Assembly: GCA_023395555.1 (NCBI GenBank)
Contig: JAEWYQ010000018.1
Span: forward strand, 1-64,000
Length of the DNA stretch: 64,000 nt
Direction: 5' to 3'
From: Bacillota bacterium
GTDB taxonomy: Bacteria; Bacillota; Clostridia; Lachnospirales; Lachnospiraceae
Made by a program: the position numbers and the translations under genes. Positions 15,918 to 25,001 of this stretch are shown here, piece after piece. A model generated the notes under the pieces. It had not been told where the DNA came from and searched no databases. It saw only the letters and a program-made list of their open reading frames with translations. Numbering within the stretch: the stretch's first letter is position 1; every line of letters begins with the position of its first letter.

Positions 15918-17192
15918 TCAGGAGAGAAGCTTCTCATAAACCTTGACGTACTCCCTCACGCAGCTCTCTCTGGAAAAATGTTCTCTGGCATAGCCGGCGC
16001 AGTGCCGGGAATAGCTTTCTTTTCCCTTGCCTCTAACCTCCTGAAGCTTCCTGTAAACGCCTTTCAAGGTCCCCTCCGTAACTATGTGGCCGCATCCCTC
16101 TCCCAGTAATTCCGGCAATGCGGTAGAAGAAAAGACAATGGCAGGCGTTCCGCAGGCCAAGGCTTCCGCTACTGTCTTTCCAAAGGATTCCTCCCTGGAA
16201 AGAGATACATATACATCAGCCGCATTATAAAGCCTTGCCAAGGCTGCGGTGCTGCTGGTAGCCGGTATATTTCTCACATTATCCGGGAGTTCCATCCCGG
16301 TGTTTATGTTCCCAACCAAAAGGATCACACACTCCTTATTTGTTTTCCCCTCTTTTTGATTTCTTTCCTGCTCTTTTTTCAACCAGCCTGCCAATTTCAG
16401 AAATCCGTTCAGTCCCTTGGCGCTGCCCCATAATGAGGCGACGGAAAGAATTACGAACTTCTCCTCCAGTTCCAGCTCCTTACGCAGATCCCCGGCCTCC
16501 TGCGGGAAGAATATATCCAGCTCGATTCCGTTATAAATACGCTGTATGAGGAAGGCGTCCTTTAAGAAGGAGCATCTTGCCTGACCGGTGATCCATTCCG
16601 ACACCCCAATGACGGCAAGTCTGTTAATCCTTCCAAAATATTTCTTTTTATCCTTCCACATTTTATTGCACCGGTCAAAAAACCAGGAAGGAGGAGTATT
16701 TCTGTTATTGGGGCATCTTCTGCAGCCGTCACACCATTGGTAGCAGGAGTTAACCGTATAATGAGTGCATCTTCCGGTATAATACCAGCAGTCATGGAGT
16801 ACGATAGCCACGGGAATCCCCTGACCGGCTAGATAATTCATAAGCATATTGAAATGCAGAAAATTACCATGGACATTTCCCAGATGAATAATATCCGGCT
16901 TTTGCCTGCCGATGTATCGCATCAACTTTCTTGTTGCTCCCCGGGAAAAATACCCCTGAAGGCCGCAGATTCTGGAGCCAAGGGCGTGAAGCTTTCTTCC
17001 GGCCGGGGACCCGATGATATAAAACCCTTCCCGCTCTCTTAATTCCCCATTCTCTTCTTCATCATCCGGCTTCCCGTGAACACAGGCAATCAGACAGCTA
17101 TGTCCCTGTTGTATTAAGTGCTTCCGAATCTCCTTCACCGTTCTTCCGGTACTTAATACTCCGTAAACTTCATTTATAATAAGTGCCTTCAT
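15918..17192 (-). CDS. Family 4 glycosyltransferase with a Cys-rich insert
   Basis: The 424-residue GT-B enzyme starts KALIINEVYGVLSTGRTV. Its C-terminal donor domain has VILSVASLWGSAKGLNGF and the SLSREESFGKTVAEALACGTPAI motif with the Glu pair typical of GT4. An insert at about 140-170 has seven Cys (HDCWYYTGRC...CYQWCDGCRRCP), seen in some WcaC-like enzymes and perhaps metal-binding. SD GGAGGT lies 5 bases before the ATG. It probably acts on the capsule repeat unit at the inner membrane. Confidence 0.85.
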   Translation of the reverse strand: MKALIINEVYGVLSTGRTVKEIRKHLIQQGHSCLIACVHGKPDDEEENGELREREGFYIIGSPAGRKLHALGSRICGLQGYFSRGATRKLMRYIGRQKPDIIHLGNVHGNFLHFNMLMNYLAGQGIPVAIVLHDCWYYTGRCTHYTVNSCYQWCDGCRRCPNNRNTPPSWFFDRCNKMWKDKKKYFGRINRLAVIGVSEWITGQARCSFLKDAFLIQRIYNGIELDIFFPQEAGDLRKELELEEKFVILSVASLWGSAKGLNGFLKLAGWLKKEQERNQKEGKTNKECVILLVGNINTGMELPDNVRNIPATSSTAALARLYNAADVYVSLSREESFGKTVAEALACGTPAIVFSSTALPELLGEGCGHIVTEGTLKGVYRKLQEVRGKGKESYSRHCAGYAREHFSRESCVREYVKVYEKLLS

Positions 17193-17252
17193 CCTTACCT
17201 CCCTGAATTCTATACCCTTCTATTCTTCTCCTGCTTTAAATATCCCCTTTTA

Positions 17253-18386
17253 TTATTTAAGAGGGACCGTACACGGATAGGTATCCCCATGCAGCTTGTC
17301 AAAGACCTCATTGGCCCAAATTAAGGTATATAGATCCGTGTCACCAATATTAATCAGGTTATGGGCATATCCCGGCGGTATCTCAATAATCTGAGGATTG
17401 TCGGCAGAAAGCAGGTACTCCCTGATTTCATCGGTGCCGATTCTTCTGAGCTGTATCATGGCGCTGCCTGATATCACAAAGAAACGTTCACATTTACTGT
17501 TATGATAATGCTCCCCTTTTTTTATGCCGGGCTTTGTGACATTAAGGGAAAATTGCCCCAGACCCTTCGTCCGAAAGACTTCCGTAAAGCTTCCTCTGGC
17601 ATCCCTATGGCTGGTTACAGGAGTCGTAAGCTCCTCTAAGGGTAAATAGCTTACATAGGTGCTGTATAGCTTCTTTGCAAAGGGATTCTTTATATCCGGA
17701 ATATATAATTCCTCCCTGGTCTTTTGAAAACCTCGGATGGTATCCGCAAGCTCCTGCAAGGTTACCTGGTAGCAATATTCCTCCTTCAACCGGTAATAGC
17801 CGTCTTCTCCGGGAAGGACTTCTTCCTTCAGATGCCTTAGAAAAGCCTCTGTTACATCATCAATATAATATAGCTTCATAACGGTATCCGGATTATGGAT
17901 TACTATTTCCCGGTTCCTTGAAATATTGTGGCAGAAGGTGGCGACTACGGAGTAGGCAAAAGGTTTCGCCCATTTGCCAAAGGTATTGGTAAGGCAATAT
18001 ATAATCCCCTTACTGTTATTTAACCTTTCGTGCTCCCGCAAGGCTTCCTCAGCCATCCGTTTGCTTGTAGCATAAGGTGTATCCTGTACCGCCTGTACGG
18101 TGGAGGTATATAAAACCGGACACCGGTTGCCGTTTTCCCGCAAGAACTCCAGCATCGTCCGGAACAATTGGTAATTAACCTCCATAAAACTGGTATCCTC
18201 AACCGGCCTGTGCACAGCCGCAAAATGGTATATAAAATCACAGTCCCGGGTATATTTTTTTAAATCCTCTAATGTATTTGACCGGTCAAAGGTATCAATG
18301 GTATGCTCTTCCCCGTATTGGGCCTTAAGACCGGCTATCAAATTCTTACCCAAAAATCCTCCGGCGCCTGTTACCAGTATTTTCAT
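17253..18386 (-). CDS. CapF-like bifunctional UDP-sugar reductase/epimerase
   Basis: The 377-residue protein has an N-terminal SDR domain (ILVTGAGGFLGKNL at the start, YATSK as the Tyr/Lys pair) and a C-terminal cupin (about 245-370, HYHNSKCE as metal site). This fused layout and length match S. aureus CapF (369 residues), which acts after CapE in UDP-L-FucNAc synthesis. The ATG at 18386 is preferred because GGAGGT lies 4 bases upstream; the frame extends to 18398. No CapE or CapG homologue is in the window. Confidence 0.85.
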   Translation of the reverse strand: MKILVTGAGGFLGKNLIAGLKAQYGEEHTIDTFDRSNTLEDLKKYTRDCDFIYHFAAVHRPVEDTSFMEVNYQLFRTMLEFLRENGNRCPVLYTSTVQAVQDTPYATSKRMAEEALREHERLNNSKGIIYCLTNTFGKWAKPFAYSVVATFCHNISRNREIVIHNPDTVMKLYYIDDVTEAFLRHLKEEVLPGEDGYYRLKEEYCYQVTLQELADTIRGFQKTREELYIPDIKNPFAKKLYSTYVSYLPLEELTTPVTSHRDARGSFTEVFRTKGLGQFSLNVTKPGIKKGEHYHNSKCERFFVISGSAMIQLRRIGTDEIREYLLSADNPQIIEIPPGYAHNLINIGDTDLYTLIWANEVFDKLHGDTYPCTVPLK

Positions 18387-18452
18387 TCCTACCTCCATTA
18401 CCGGCGCATTGCGCCGTCACAAATTATCAAAATAAAGAGTCCGCCTGCGGAT

Positions 18453-18486
18453 AATTCCATGACACTAAAAATTCTATGACACTAAA
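18453..18486. repeat. Two 17-base tandem units across a stop codon
   Basis: Units 18453-18469 and 18470-18486 differ by one base. The stop codon of the glycosyltransferase gene (complement of CTA at 18482-18484) lies inside the second unit, so the 3' end of the gene has been copied into the spacer. Confidence 0.7.
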
Positions 18487-19789
18487 CCTGGCTTGCTTCA
18501 CTGACATTCTTTACAATGGACGCAATATCCCTATATAAACTCTGTCGAATGTCTTCCTTTCGGTGCGCCCTCATCCCCAGTCTCCAGGCGTTGCTTCGGT
18601 ATACTTCTATTTTATCGGGATGGCTCACGATATGTGACAGTACAGGATAGATTTCTTCCTTTTTTCCGATACAGACAGCTCCCTGGTTCTTTTTCAGATA
18701 ACGGATGCCTTCATTCTCAAAAGGTCCTACTGCAATTACAGCGCAGGTGGAGGCCAGACAATCTACAATTTTCGTAGAGAAAGAATATCTGGTCAGCAGC
18801 CTGTTTCTGAGATCGAAGCTCTCCGCAAGCAGGGCAATATCCGCCTCTCTATAGATGTTCCTCAGATTTTCGGCAGAAACAAACCCCTTTAAAAATACTG
18901 ATTTCCCATCATAAAAGGCGTCCCGTCCCCTGCGTCCGGGCTTATCCCTCGTATAAATTTCCAGGATGATCTTAACCCCCTTCCGATTTATCCGGGCTAC
19001 GGCTTTCGCAACGGACAGAAGCGTCCTGTCTCTGTTGCAGTAAAGCCTTCCTGCATAAACCATCCGGATGGGGTTTAATATTCTCTTTTCTTCCAACTCG
19101 TTTGGGAAATCCCCGCCTTTATAGATAACTCCGCTCTTTACACCAAGCGCTTTTCCAAGCTCCGCTGCCTGTCTTTCCGACAGGGTGTAATATTTTCCGT
19201 AGATACCCGCGGTTCTCCTGATATCCCTCCGAAGCAGCAATCTTCTGATCCAATAGAAGGGGGAGAGGTTTATCTGCTTTAGGGAGTATTCATCATCACC
19301 GGTGAATGCAATAACCGGCGCCCCGGTAACGGAATGCAGAAAGCGTTCCATATGAAGCATCCTCCTGGAAGAAAACCGCAGACTGAAAATGATATCCGGT
19401 TTAAAAGCCTTCAGAAAATCCATAAGCGGGCTCTCCTCCCACCTGGTCCTAAGCCAGACAGCATCACGAAGCAGCCGGAGCGCTCCTCCCAATGCCAGCT
19501 TGATTCCCTTCCTGATCCGCGGATATTTTATCGGTGATAGTTTCATCTTAAGGGTATCGGTGTTTTGGAGAACAAACCATCTTCCTCCGATCCCCTGTCG
19601 GAATAGATTCTTCCAGGCCATCCGGTCAGTGATCTGAAAGTATTCGCTGCAGCAGGGATTATCCGGCGTACCGGAGGCCAGATAGAGATTGGCCAGCTCG
19701 CCTTCAAATCCCTCGAACCAGTTGGTCATCACATTATTGGGATATAATTTGTCGTTCCATACTTCTTCGGAAAGAACCAAAAGCCTCAT
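18482..19789 (-). CDS. GT-B fold glycosyltransferase (GT4-like)
   Basis: The 435-residue protein begins MRLLVLSEEVWNDKLYPNN. Its C-terminal half has PIRMVYAGRLYCNRDRTL, an LKGFVSAENLRNIYREADI segment and SFSTKIVDCLASTCAVIA, which match the donor-binding half of GT4/GT1 enzymes. No membrane helix is visible. Its ATG overlaps the stop of the next upstream gene by 4 bases (ATGA), so the two are translationally coupled. Donor and acceptor are unknown. Confidence 0.75.
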   Translation of the reverse strand: MRLLVLSEEVWNDKLYPNNVMTNWFEGFEGELANLYLASGTPDNPCCSEYFQITDRMAWKNLFRQGIGGRWFVLQNTDTLKMKLSPIKYPRIRKGIKLALGGALRLLRDAVWLRTRWEESPLMDFLKAFKPDIIFSLRFSSRRMLHMERFLHSVTGAPVIAFTGDDEYSLKQINLSPFYWIRRLLLRRDIRRTAGIYGKYYTLSERQAAELGKALGVKSGVIYKGGDFPNELEEKRILNPIRMVYAGRLYCNRDRTLLSVAKAVARINRKGVKIILEIYTRDKPGRRGRDAFYDGKSVFLKGFVSAENLRNIYREADIALLAESFDLRNRLLTRYSFSTKIVDCLASTCAVIAVGPFENEGIRYLKKNQGAVCIGKKEEIYPVLSHIVSHPDKIEVYRSNAWRLGMRAHRKEDIRQSLYRDIASIVKNVSEASQV

Positions 19790-20793
19790 AATATCCTCTT
19801 TTCCATCCTGATATAAGTCTCATACAGCTTCTTTATCGGAAAGCCTGCTTTATTGGCTGCAATGGCGCAGAGATTAGGATGCTGATAAAAGGCAGTGAAC
19901 ATAAGCTTAAACCTAAGAGGAGTCACTTCATTGTACAGCATCTTATAATAAGCCTTCTCGTACAGCATCATCAGCTCCTGCATATCATTCGTGTTCTTCG
20001 CATCCCTTTTACAGCTAAAATAAAACAGCATCAGATTAAGGCACAGATATTCATAGGAGTATTCGAGAAGCTCTTTCTCCTTATCTGCAAAGAAAAGAAT
20101 TCTGTCCTGCAGGACCTGGTAAAAATCCGTAGGTTTATAATGATTTTCTTTTCTGGTGGTACTGACGGGATTCTGATAATAATAATAAAGGGGCCTCTGT
20201 GTTGCAATCACTTTGCCGCAGCGGTACAAAAGCTTATAGATCAGCGCTTCATCCTCATAATTGAAATGATCGCTGACCGGGAAGAAAAGCCCTTCAAAGA
20301 GCTCCCTTTTGTACAGCTTACCAACCACTCCGGATTTTATCTTCCGGCTTAAAATGGCTTCCTTTCCCGTATAAACCAATACGCTGCCCTTCATGGATAT
20401 TCCCTCGAAATCCGAACCGCTTCCGCTATACAGGCCGCAGGCTGCCATCTGTGCCCGGTGCTTTCTGCACAGATAGAGGAGATACTTTACAAAATGCCTG
20501 TGGAGAAAATCATCACTGTCCAGAAATGCAATATACTCTCCCCTGGCATTTTGAAGCCCTGCATTTCTCGCACTGGAAATTCCGCCGTTACACTGATGTA
20601 TTACCTTAATCCTTTCATCCATCCTGGCAAGATTGTCACAGATATCCGGACTTTTATCCGTAGAGCCATCATCGATCAAAATGATTTCAATATTTTCATA
20701 TGACTGTTCCATGACACTTGCCGCGCAGTGCCACAGATACTTTTCCGCCTGATAAACAGGTATGATTATACTAACAAGGCTATTTTCCGTCAC
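19786..20793 (-). CDS. Family 2 glycosyltransferase
   Basis: The 335-residue GT-A enzyme has SIIIPVYQAEKYL at the N-terminus, LIDDGSTDKSPDIC, the Arg-Asn-Gly segment GGISSARNAGL and AFLDSDDFLH as the DXD-like metal site. This is the classic EpsJ/WcaA-like layout. The start is a GTG at 20793, chosen because GGGAGGAAATTGCATA precedes it; the longer frame to 20838 starts before this site. Its stop overlaps the next gene by 4 bases. It acts on the capsule repeat unit in the cytoplasm. Confidence 0.88.
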   Translation of the reverse strand: MTENSLVSIIIPVYQAEKYLWHCAASVMEQSYENIEIILIDDGSTDKSPDICDNLARMDERIKVIHQCNGGISSARNAGLQNARGEYIAFLDSDDFLHRHFVKYLLYLCRKHRAQMAACGLYSGSGSDFEGISMKGSVLVYTGKEAILSRKIKSGVVGKLYKRELFEGLFFPVSDHFNYEDEALIYKLLYRCGKVIATQRPLYYYYQNPVSTTRKENHYKPTDFYQVLQDRILFFADKEKELLEYSYEYLCLNLMLFYFSCKRDAKNTNDMQELMMLYEKAYYKMLYNEVTPLRFKLMFTAFYQHPNLCAIAANKAGFPIKKLYETYIRMEKRIL

Positions 20794-20954
20794 TATGCAA
20801 TTTCCTCCCTTCTTATGTCCATGACTTTTGCCACACAAATCACCTTGAAAATGCCGGCATGGACCCGGGTCTCCCCTTCATTTATATATTCTATTTCTTT
20901 CAACCATTTTTCCTTATCATATCTTTCTGTTTTTATTCAAATAACAAGCGCACA

Positions 20955-21085
20955 GTCCAGTTCACCACTGTCAACTGATCATCCGGCTGGGCACAGTCTA
21001 TTCTTATACGTTCAACTGATACTTTCCGCTGGACACGGTCTACTCTTTTACAATCAGCTGATATTTTCCGCTGGGTGCACGGTTT
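20955..21085. repeat. Three degenerate copies of the 3' end of the CapK-like gene
   Basis: On the minus strand the last coding stretch (PSGKYQLIVKE then stop) is followed by a 42-base copy that still reads SSGKYQLNV before stops, and by a third, more diverged copy near 20955-20997. The copies lie outside the gene. This is a tandem duplication of a gene end, now decaying. Confidence 0.7.
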
Positions 21086-22401
21086 ATGACATCGGGGAAG
21101 CTTAGCTTGAATACGGTTTCTTCACCCAGAAACCGCCTTATTGCATCGCTTATCAATTTTTCGTATGCTTCTTCCCTGGAGGGCTCCGACAGAATACACA
21201 GGATATCCAGGGCACCGTCTTTCTTTTGCCGGAACTGTATCTGCTTTACCATATCCGATAACTGGCTGATCAGCACAGATAACTGAACCTGGCTGAACCT
21301 GCCCTTCCCCGTCTCAAGAAATTCGGCTTCTCTTCCCGCAATTCCCTTAATCACAGGATGGACACTTCCGCAGCTGCAGGTAATCCCCTCCTCCAGCAGG
21401 ATCATATCTCCGATATCGTATCGAATTAGAGGCGTACCAAAGGTGTCAAAGCCCGTGACAAGCAGCTTGATCCCTTCTGCTGTCGGTATATGCTCAAAAA
21501 CTCCCGTATCAATTGCCTCATGATAGGAGCCGTGGCTGCATTGGATGATAAAGGGAGCTCCTTCATTGGAAGCATACTGATCCGACAAAGGACAGCCAAA
21601 GACTCTCTCAATGACTTCCCGGTGATAGGGAAGCACTGTCTCGGAGGTAGTGAATACTGCCTTGGGTGTAAAAGAAAGGGTAATATGGTTTTCTTCCATG
21701 TATTTGGCAATGGTATAGATTGCCGAGACAAATCCGTCAATGGCTTCAGGCTGAAAGCGGTTTAAATTTCTGACATAGTAGATAAGGTTCTTTTCCGTCA
21801 GATGGTAGGTGGAATAAAACCGCTGTCTTGCAGGATAGTTGTTTCGCCAGAATACAGGCCTTTTTGGAAAGTCCTCCATGATCTTCTTACCGAAGAATCT
21901 GGCGGATTTCATTTTATTATTACGAAACCCAAAGGTTAATTTATAAGCGTCCAGATATGCCATTCTTTGTTGTACATCCCTGGGCCTCTTTCTTACCGCA
22001 AAAGGAATGCCTCCCGTTCCGCCGGTAGAAAAGCGAAGGCTCTTTCTTTTGGAAACAGTATAGATGCTGTTTAAATTTTCCTTCAGCATATCCTTGCTAA
22101 GCACCGGAAGACGGGTAATATCCTCCGTGGATTTGATCTCCTCAATGGGAATATCACGATAGAATTCACGGTAAAAGGGGCTCTTCGCTGCCGCATATCG
22201 AAGCAGTCTTATGAATCTTTTGTTCTGAATTCTCTGTTCTCTTTTTAAATTATTATGCTTATTAGCGGAAAAAAGCTTAAGATATCTTTTATAAACACCG
22301 GTATAACGCCAGACATAAAGCATCAGGCCGTATAAGCTGATTGCTATATCCTGGCAAAAGACCGGCAGGCGGTAATAAATTTTCAGAATTATCCGATCCA
22401 T
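21040..22401 (-). CDS. CapK/PaaK-like AMP-forming ligase
   Basis: The 453-residue protein belongs to the phenylacetate-CoA ligase-like CapK family: RFSTGGTGGIPFAVRKRP is the phosphate-binding loop (about 128-145), followed by YASNEG and PLIRYDIGDMI. Members lie in capsule loci, where they are thought to activate a carboxylate for transfer to the glycan; the substrate is rarely known. The protein is basic and probably membrane-associated. SD GGAGGG precedes the ATG. A 14-base gap joins it to the upstream glycosyltransferase. Confidence 0.82.
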   Translation of the reverse strand: MDRIILKIYYRLPVFCQDIAISLYGLMLYVWRYTGVYKRYLKLFSANKHNNLKREQRIQNKRFIRLLRYAAAKSPFYREFYRDIPIEEIKSTEDITRLPVLSKDMLKENLNSIYTVSKRKSLRFSTGGTGGIPFAVRKRPRDVQQRMAYLDAYKLTFGFRNNKMKSARFFGKKIMEDFPKRPVFWRNNYPARQRFYSTYHLTEKNLIYYVRNLNRFQPEAIDGFVSAIYTIAKYMEENHITLSFTPKAVFTTSETVLPYHREVIERVFGCPLSDQYASNEGAPFIIQCSHGSYHEAIDTGVFEHIPTAEGIKLLVTGFDTFGTPLIRYDIGDMILLEEGITCSCGSVHPVIKGIAGREAEFLETGKGRFSQVQLSVLISQLSDMVKQIQFRQKKDGALDILCILSEPSREEAYEKLISDAIRRFLGEETVFKLSFPDVINRAPSGKYQLIVKE

Positions 22402-22415
22402 AAATTTGCCCTCCG

Positions 22416-23522
22416 CTATAGTTCCATGGTGAGCAGCAGGATACTGTTTATCTTAGTTACCTCAAATTTCTCCCAGCACAGCAGATAAGAGCAATTTCCC
22501 ATAGCTTCTCTCAACTCCTTATTGCAAATCAATAGCTCCAGCTTGCACGCCAACGCCCTTCCATCCATGGGAGGGACCAGGAAACCATTATACCCCTCAA
22601 TTACCGTATCCCTGCATCCCGGAGCTTTTGTAGTTACAATTGCTCTTCCGGCCGCCATTGCCTCTACAATACTGCGCCCGTTTCCCTCATGATAGGAAGG
22701 CAGTACAAAGATGGAGCAGCGCTTAAGAAACGGTCTTACATCCTCCGCATAGCCGCAGTAGATAACGGCTCCCTCCTCCAGCAAAGCAGACAGCTCCTCT
22801 TCCTTAATCGCCTCCTTATGTTCATCAAATCCTCCCACAAGAAGGAAGGAAACCTCCGGATATTTTTTCTTTAATACTGAGGCTGCTTCAAAATATTCTC
22901 TAACTCCCTTGCCAATCACCAGTCTCGCCGTCATGCAGACGCAGGGCTCCCTTGGTATTGGAAACCTGGTAAAGTGCTCCATATTTACTCCTGATCCATT
23001 TACCAGAACCGCTTTCTCCTTTTTAATCAGCCGCAATTTTCTCATTCTGTTAATATCGTCCTCATTCATGAAGAAACAGGCTTTGCAAAAATGGAGAACA
23101 AATTTATAAAAGAAGCAAAGAAGGTACCGGAGAAAGAAATCCGTCCTTCCTTTAGAATAAAAGGGAGTCTCCAGGCCGGTAATAAAGGGGTATATTTTTT
23201 TTATTCCCAGGATGATTGCAGCGCTTCCGCCAAATGCAATGGGCTTAGCCATATAGAGAAAGCAAAGGTCCGGCTGAATTCTCTTCAGCAGCTTCAAATA
23301 AGCAAAAAACATGATCAAGTTTTCTATTATTCCCGTCCCTGTTCTGCTTCCTCCCACTGTCTCATAAGAAGCCCCCAGCGCAGCAAGGGGCTCTTCCATT
23401 ATTTCCTTGGGTTCCACACAAATGCAGGTTACACTGTGTCCTTTGCCCTTCATCTCCTTAATCAGATCCCTTCGGAAATTAAGAAGAGAGGGTCCGTAGC
23501 TGGCTGCTATGACAACCTTCAT
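22416..23522 (-). CDS. Family 4 glycosyltransferase (PglA/WbpJ-like)
   Basis: The 368-residue GT-B enzyme starts KVVIAASYGPSLLNFRRDLI and has LVNGSGVNMEHF, a CMTARLVIGKGVREYFEAA domain entry and PSYHEGNGRSIVEAMAAGRAI, the GT4 donor motif. Similar enzymes add the second sugar to a PglC-type lipid-linked sugar, which fits the PglC-like transferase nearby. The ATG at 23522 is preferred over the TTG at 23528, as AAGGGGG lies 7 bases before it. It overlaps the WbqC-like gene by 4 bases. Confidence 0.85.
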   Translation of the reverse strand: MKVVIAASYGPSLLNFRRDLIKEMKGKGHSVTCICVEPKEIMEEPLAALGASYETVGGSRTGTGIIENLIMFFAYLKLLKRIQPDLCFLYMAKPIAFGGSAAIILGIKKIYPFITGLETPFYSKGRTDFFLRYLLCFFYKFVLHFCKACFFMNEDDINRMRKLRLIKKEKAVLVNGSGVNMEHFTRFPIPREPCVCMTARLVIGKGVREYFEAASVLKKKYPEVSFLLVGGFDEHKEAIKEEELSALLEEGAVIYCGYAEDVRPFLKRCSIFVLPSYHEGNGRSIVEAMAAGRAIVTTKAPGCRDTVIEGYNGFLVPPMDGRALACKLELLICNKELREAMGNCSYLLCWEKFEVTKINSILLLTMEL

Positions 23523-24214
23523 AGACAATCCCCCTTTTCAATCCCCCGCTGTATCCTCTTCCAGTCAAATCCGCAGTTAAACAGATAATCCAATACGGAC
23601 AGATTGGGTTCAAAGCCATGCCACTGCTGCGGATAAAGAAAGGGTTTGTAATCGGTGTAGGTAAGAATGATGTTTCTGTTTCTAAAGTTCTCCTCGTTTT
23701 GATAGCTGGCTGCTCCAAGCCCCGAATAATATTCATCGGCTCTTAAAGCGGTGCAGATATCAAGAATCCGCTCCTCTTTTTTGGAGGAAATATCAAGCTC
23801 CGAAGCCTTAATCACCGTTGCAGAAAGGCCAAAACCGGAGATGATAAACTGATTTATCGCCATATTCATATCCGCCAGATTATCATACTCCATAAGAAGA
23901 AGCTCCCTTATGGCCGGGAATATTTCATTAAAATAAGGGCTTTTCTGATAATTCCTTGCAAGGAGCTTAAGGTGTTTTTCCTTCCAATCCAACTCATCCC
24001 TGGTACGCACCTCGTTGATTTTATCCTTAAAATGATAGTTAAGGGGTATGGTCAGCCTTTTCCTGCCCTGGGGAGTCTTAATATTGTTTCTATGGTGCAT
24101 ATTATCATTGGAAAATTGGGCATCATTCAAATAGACAAAGATATCCGCCTTGGAAATCTTATAAAAATATCCTATGTAGGGGATATAGTCCGGCTGATGG
24201 ATTGCAATTCTCAT
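23519..24214 (-). CDS. WbqC-like family protein
   Basis: The 231-residue protein matches the WbqC family: IAIHQPDYIPYIGYFYKI at the N-terminus, FVYLNDAQFSNDNMHHRNNI, and YKPFLYPQQWHGFEPNLSVLDYLFNCG at the C-terminus. These genes are common in O-antigen and capsule loci, and their biochemical role is unknown; links to amino-sugar modification are suspected. The ATG at 24214 is chosen because GGAGGT lies 4 bases upstream. The C-terminal ATGA overlap with the downstream GT4 gene implies coupling. Confidence 0.88.
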   Translation of the reverse strand: MRIAIHQPDYIPYIGYFYKISKADIFVYLNDAQFSNDNMHHRNNIKTPQGRKRLTIPLNYHFKDKINEVRTRDELDWKEKHLKLLARNYQKSPYFNEIFPAIRELLLMEYDNLADMNMAINQFIISGFGLSATVIKASELDISSKKEERILDICTALRADEYYSGLGAASYQNEENFRNRNIILTYTDYKPFLYPQQWHGFEPNLSVLDYLFNCGFDWKRIQRGIEKGDCL

Positions 24215-24261
24215 ACTTACCTCCGCGATGGCCCTCCTTTTTTCAGGCTCTTTTTCCCTCA

Positions 24262-24375
24262 TTTATTTTCTTTCCTGTCGGTCTGCTTCTTTCCTGCCGG
24301 TTTGCTTCTTTTCTGCCGGTCTGTTTCTTTCCTGTCAGTCTTCTTTTTCTGTCAGTCTTCTTCTTTCCTGTCAGT
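24262..24375. repeat. Minisatellite of 19-20-base units across the end of the sugar-transferase gene
   Basis: About six imperfect copies of a TTCTTTCCTGTCGGTCTGC-like unit run from 24262 to about 24375. On the minus strand they encode the KQTDRKEED tail of the transferase and continue past its stop. The unit is not a multiple of three, so copy changes would alter the protein end. Confidence 0.75.
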
Positions 24376-24966
24376 CTGTTTCGCCGGATACACATTTTTT
24401 CCTGTCAGCACGGTTACCGCCGTTTTTATTGCAATGATAACATCCCCTGAGAATTTAATATTTTCAGCATAGGACACATCCATTTTATATTGCAACATTC
24501 TATCGGCTGCTGCCCGGTATTGGATATCTATGGTACAGCACAAGCCCGGGAGGCAGGAAAATCTCTTTTCGTAAGGAAACTCTCCCTCTGCTGCTTTGGC
24601 TTCCTCCGGTAATACGGGTCTGGGACCGATAATAGCCATCTCGCCCTTCAGTATATTAAACAGCTGAGGCAGCTCATCCAGACTGGTCTTCCTGAGAACA
24701 GCTCCGATCCTGGTAATTCGGTTATCCCCAAGATAGGCTCTTATCTCCGGGTTGTCGTGGTTCTCTTTCATGGTTCTGAATTTATAGATTTTAAACGGTA
24801 TTCTGTCCTTGCCCAGCCGGTATTGGACAAACAGCACCCGCCCTCCGTCCTCAAGCTTAATAAGAATGCTGATCAGAAGCAGCAAGGGTGACAGGAGGAG
24901 AAGAAATATACCGCTTATTGCCTTATCCAGTATCCATTTTATTTTTCTTTCATAAATTCGGCTCAT
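24352..24966 (-). CDS. Initiating phosphoglycosyl transferase (PglC/EpsL-like)
   Basis: The 204-residue protein has the bacterial sugar-transferase domain: one N-terminal hydrophobic hairpin (about 13-36), KIYKFRTM (about 59-66) and RKTSLDELPQLFNILKGEM then GPRP. It lacks the long N-terminal part of WcaJ/WbaP, so it is a minimal PglC-type enzyme that moves sugar-1-phosphate from a UDP-sugar to undecaprenyl phosphate, the first step of the repeat unit. Its last residues fall in a minisatellite. The PIG-L gene ends 35 bases upstream. Confidence 0.9.
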   Translation of the reverse strand: MSRIYERKIKWILDKAISGIFLLLLSPLLLLISILIKLEDGGRVLFVQYRLGKDRIPFKIYKFRTMKENHDNPEIRAYLGDNRITRIGAVLRKTSLDELPQLFNILKGEMAIIGPRPVLPEEAKAAEGEFPYEKRFSCLPGLCCTIDIQYRAAADRMLQYKMDVSYAENIKFSGDVIIAIKTAVTVLTGKNVYPAKQTDRKEED

Positions 24967-25001
24967 AACGATCTCATTTCCGGCTACAATTGCCTGAAAG
25001 C

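Noticed and set aside
24202..24450. Ser/Cys/Phe-rich plus-strand frames over the minisatellite
   Set aside because: They are repeat translations antisense to the sugar-transferase gene and its spacer, without a binding site.
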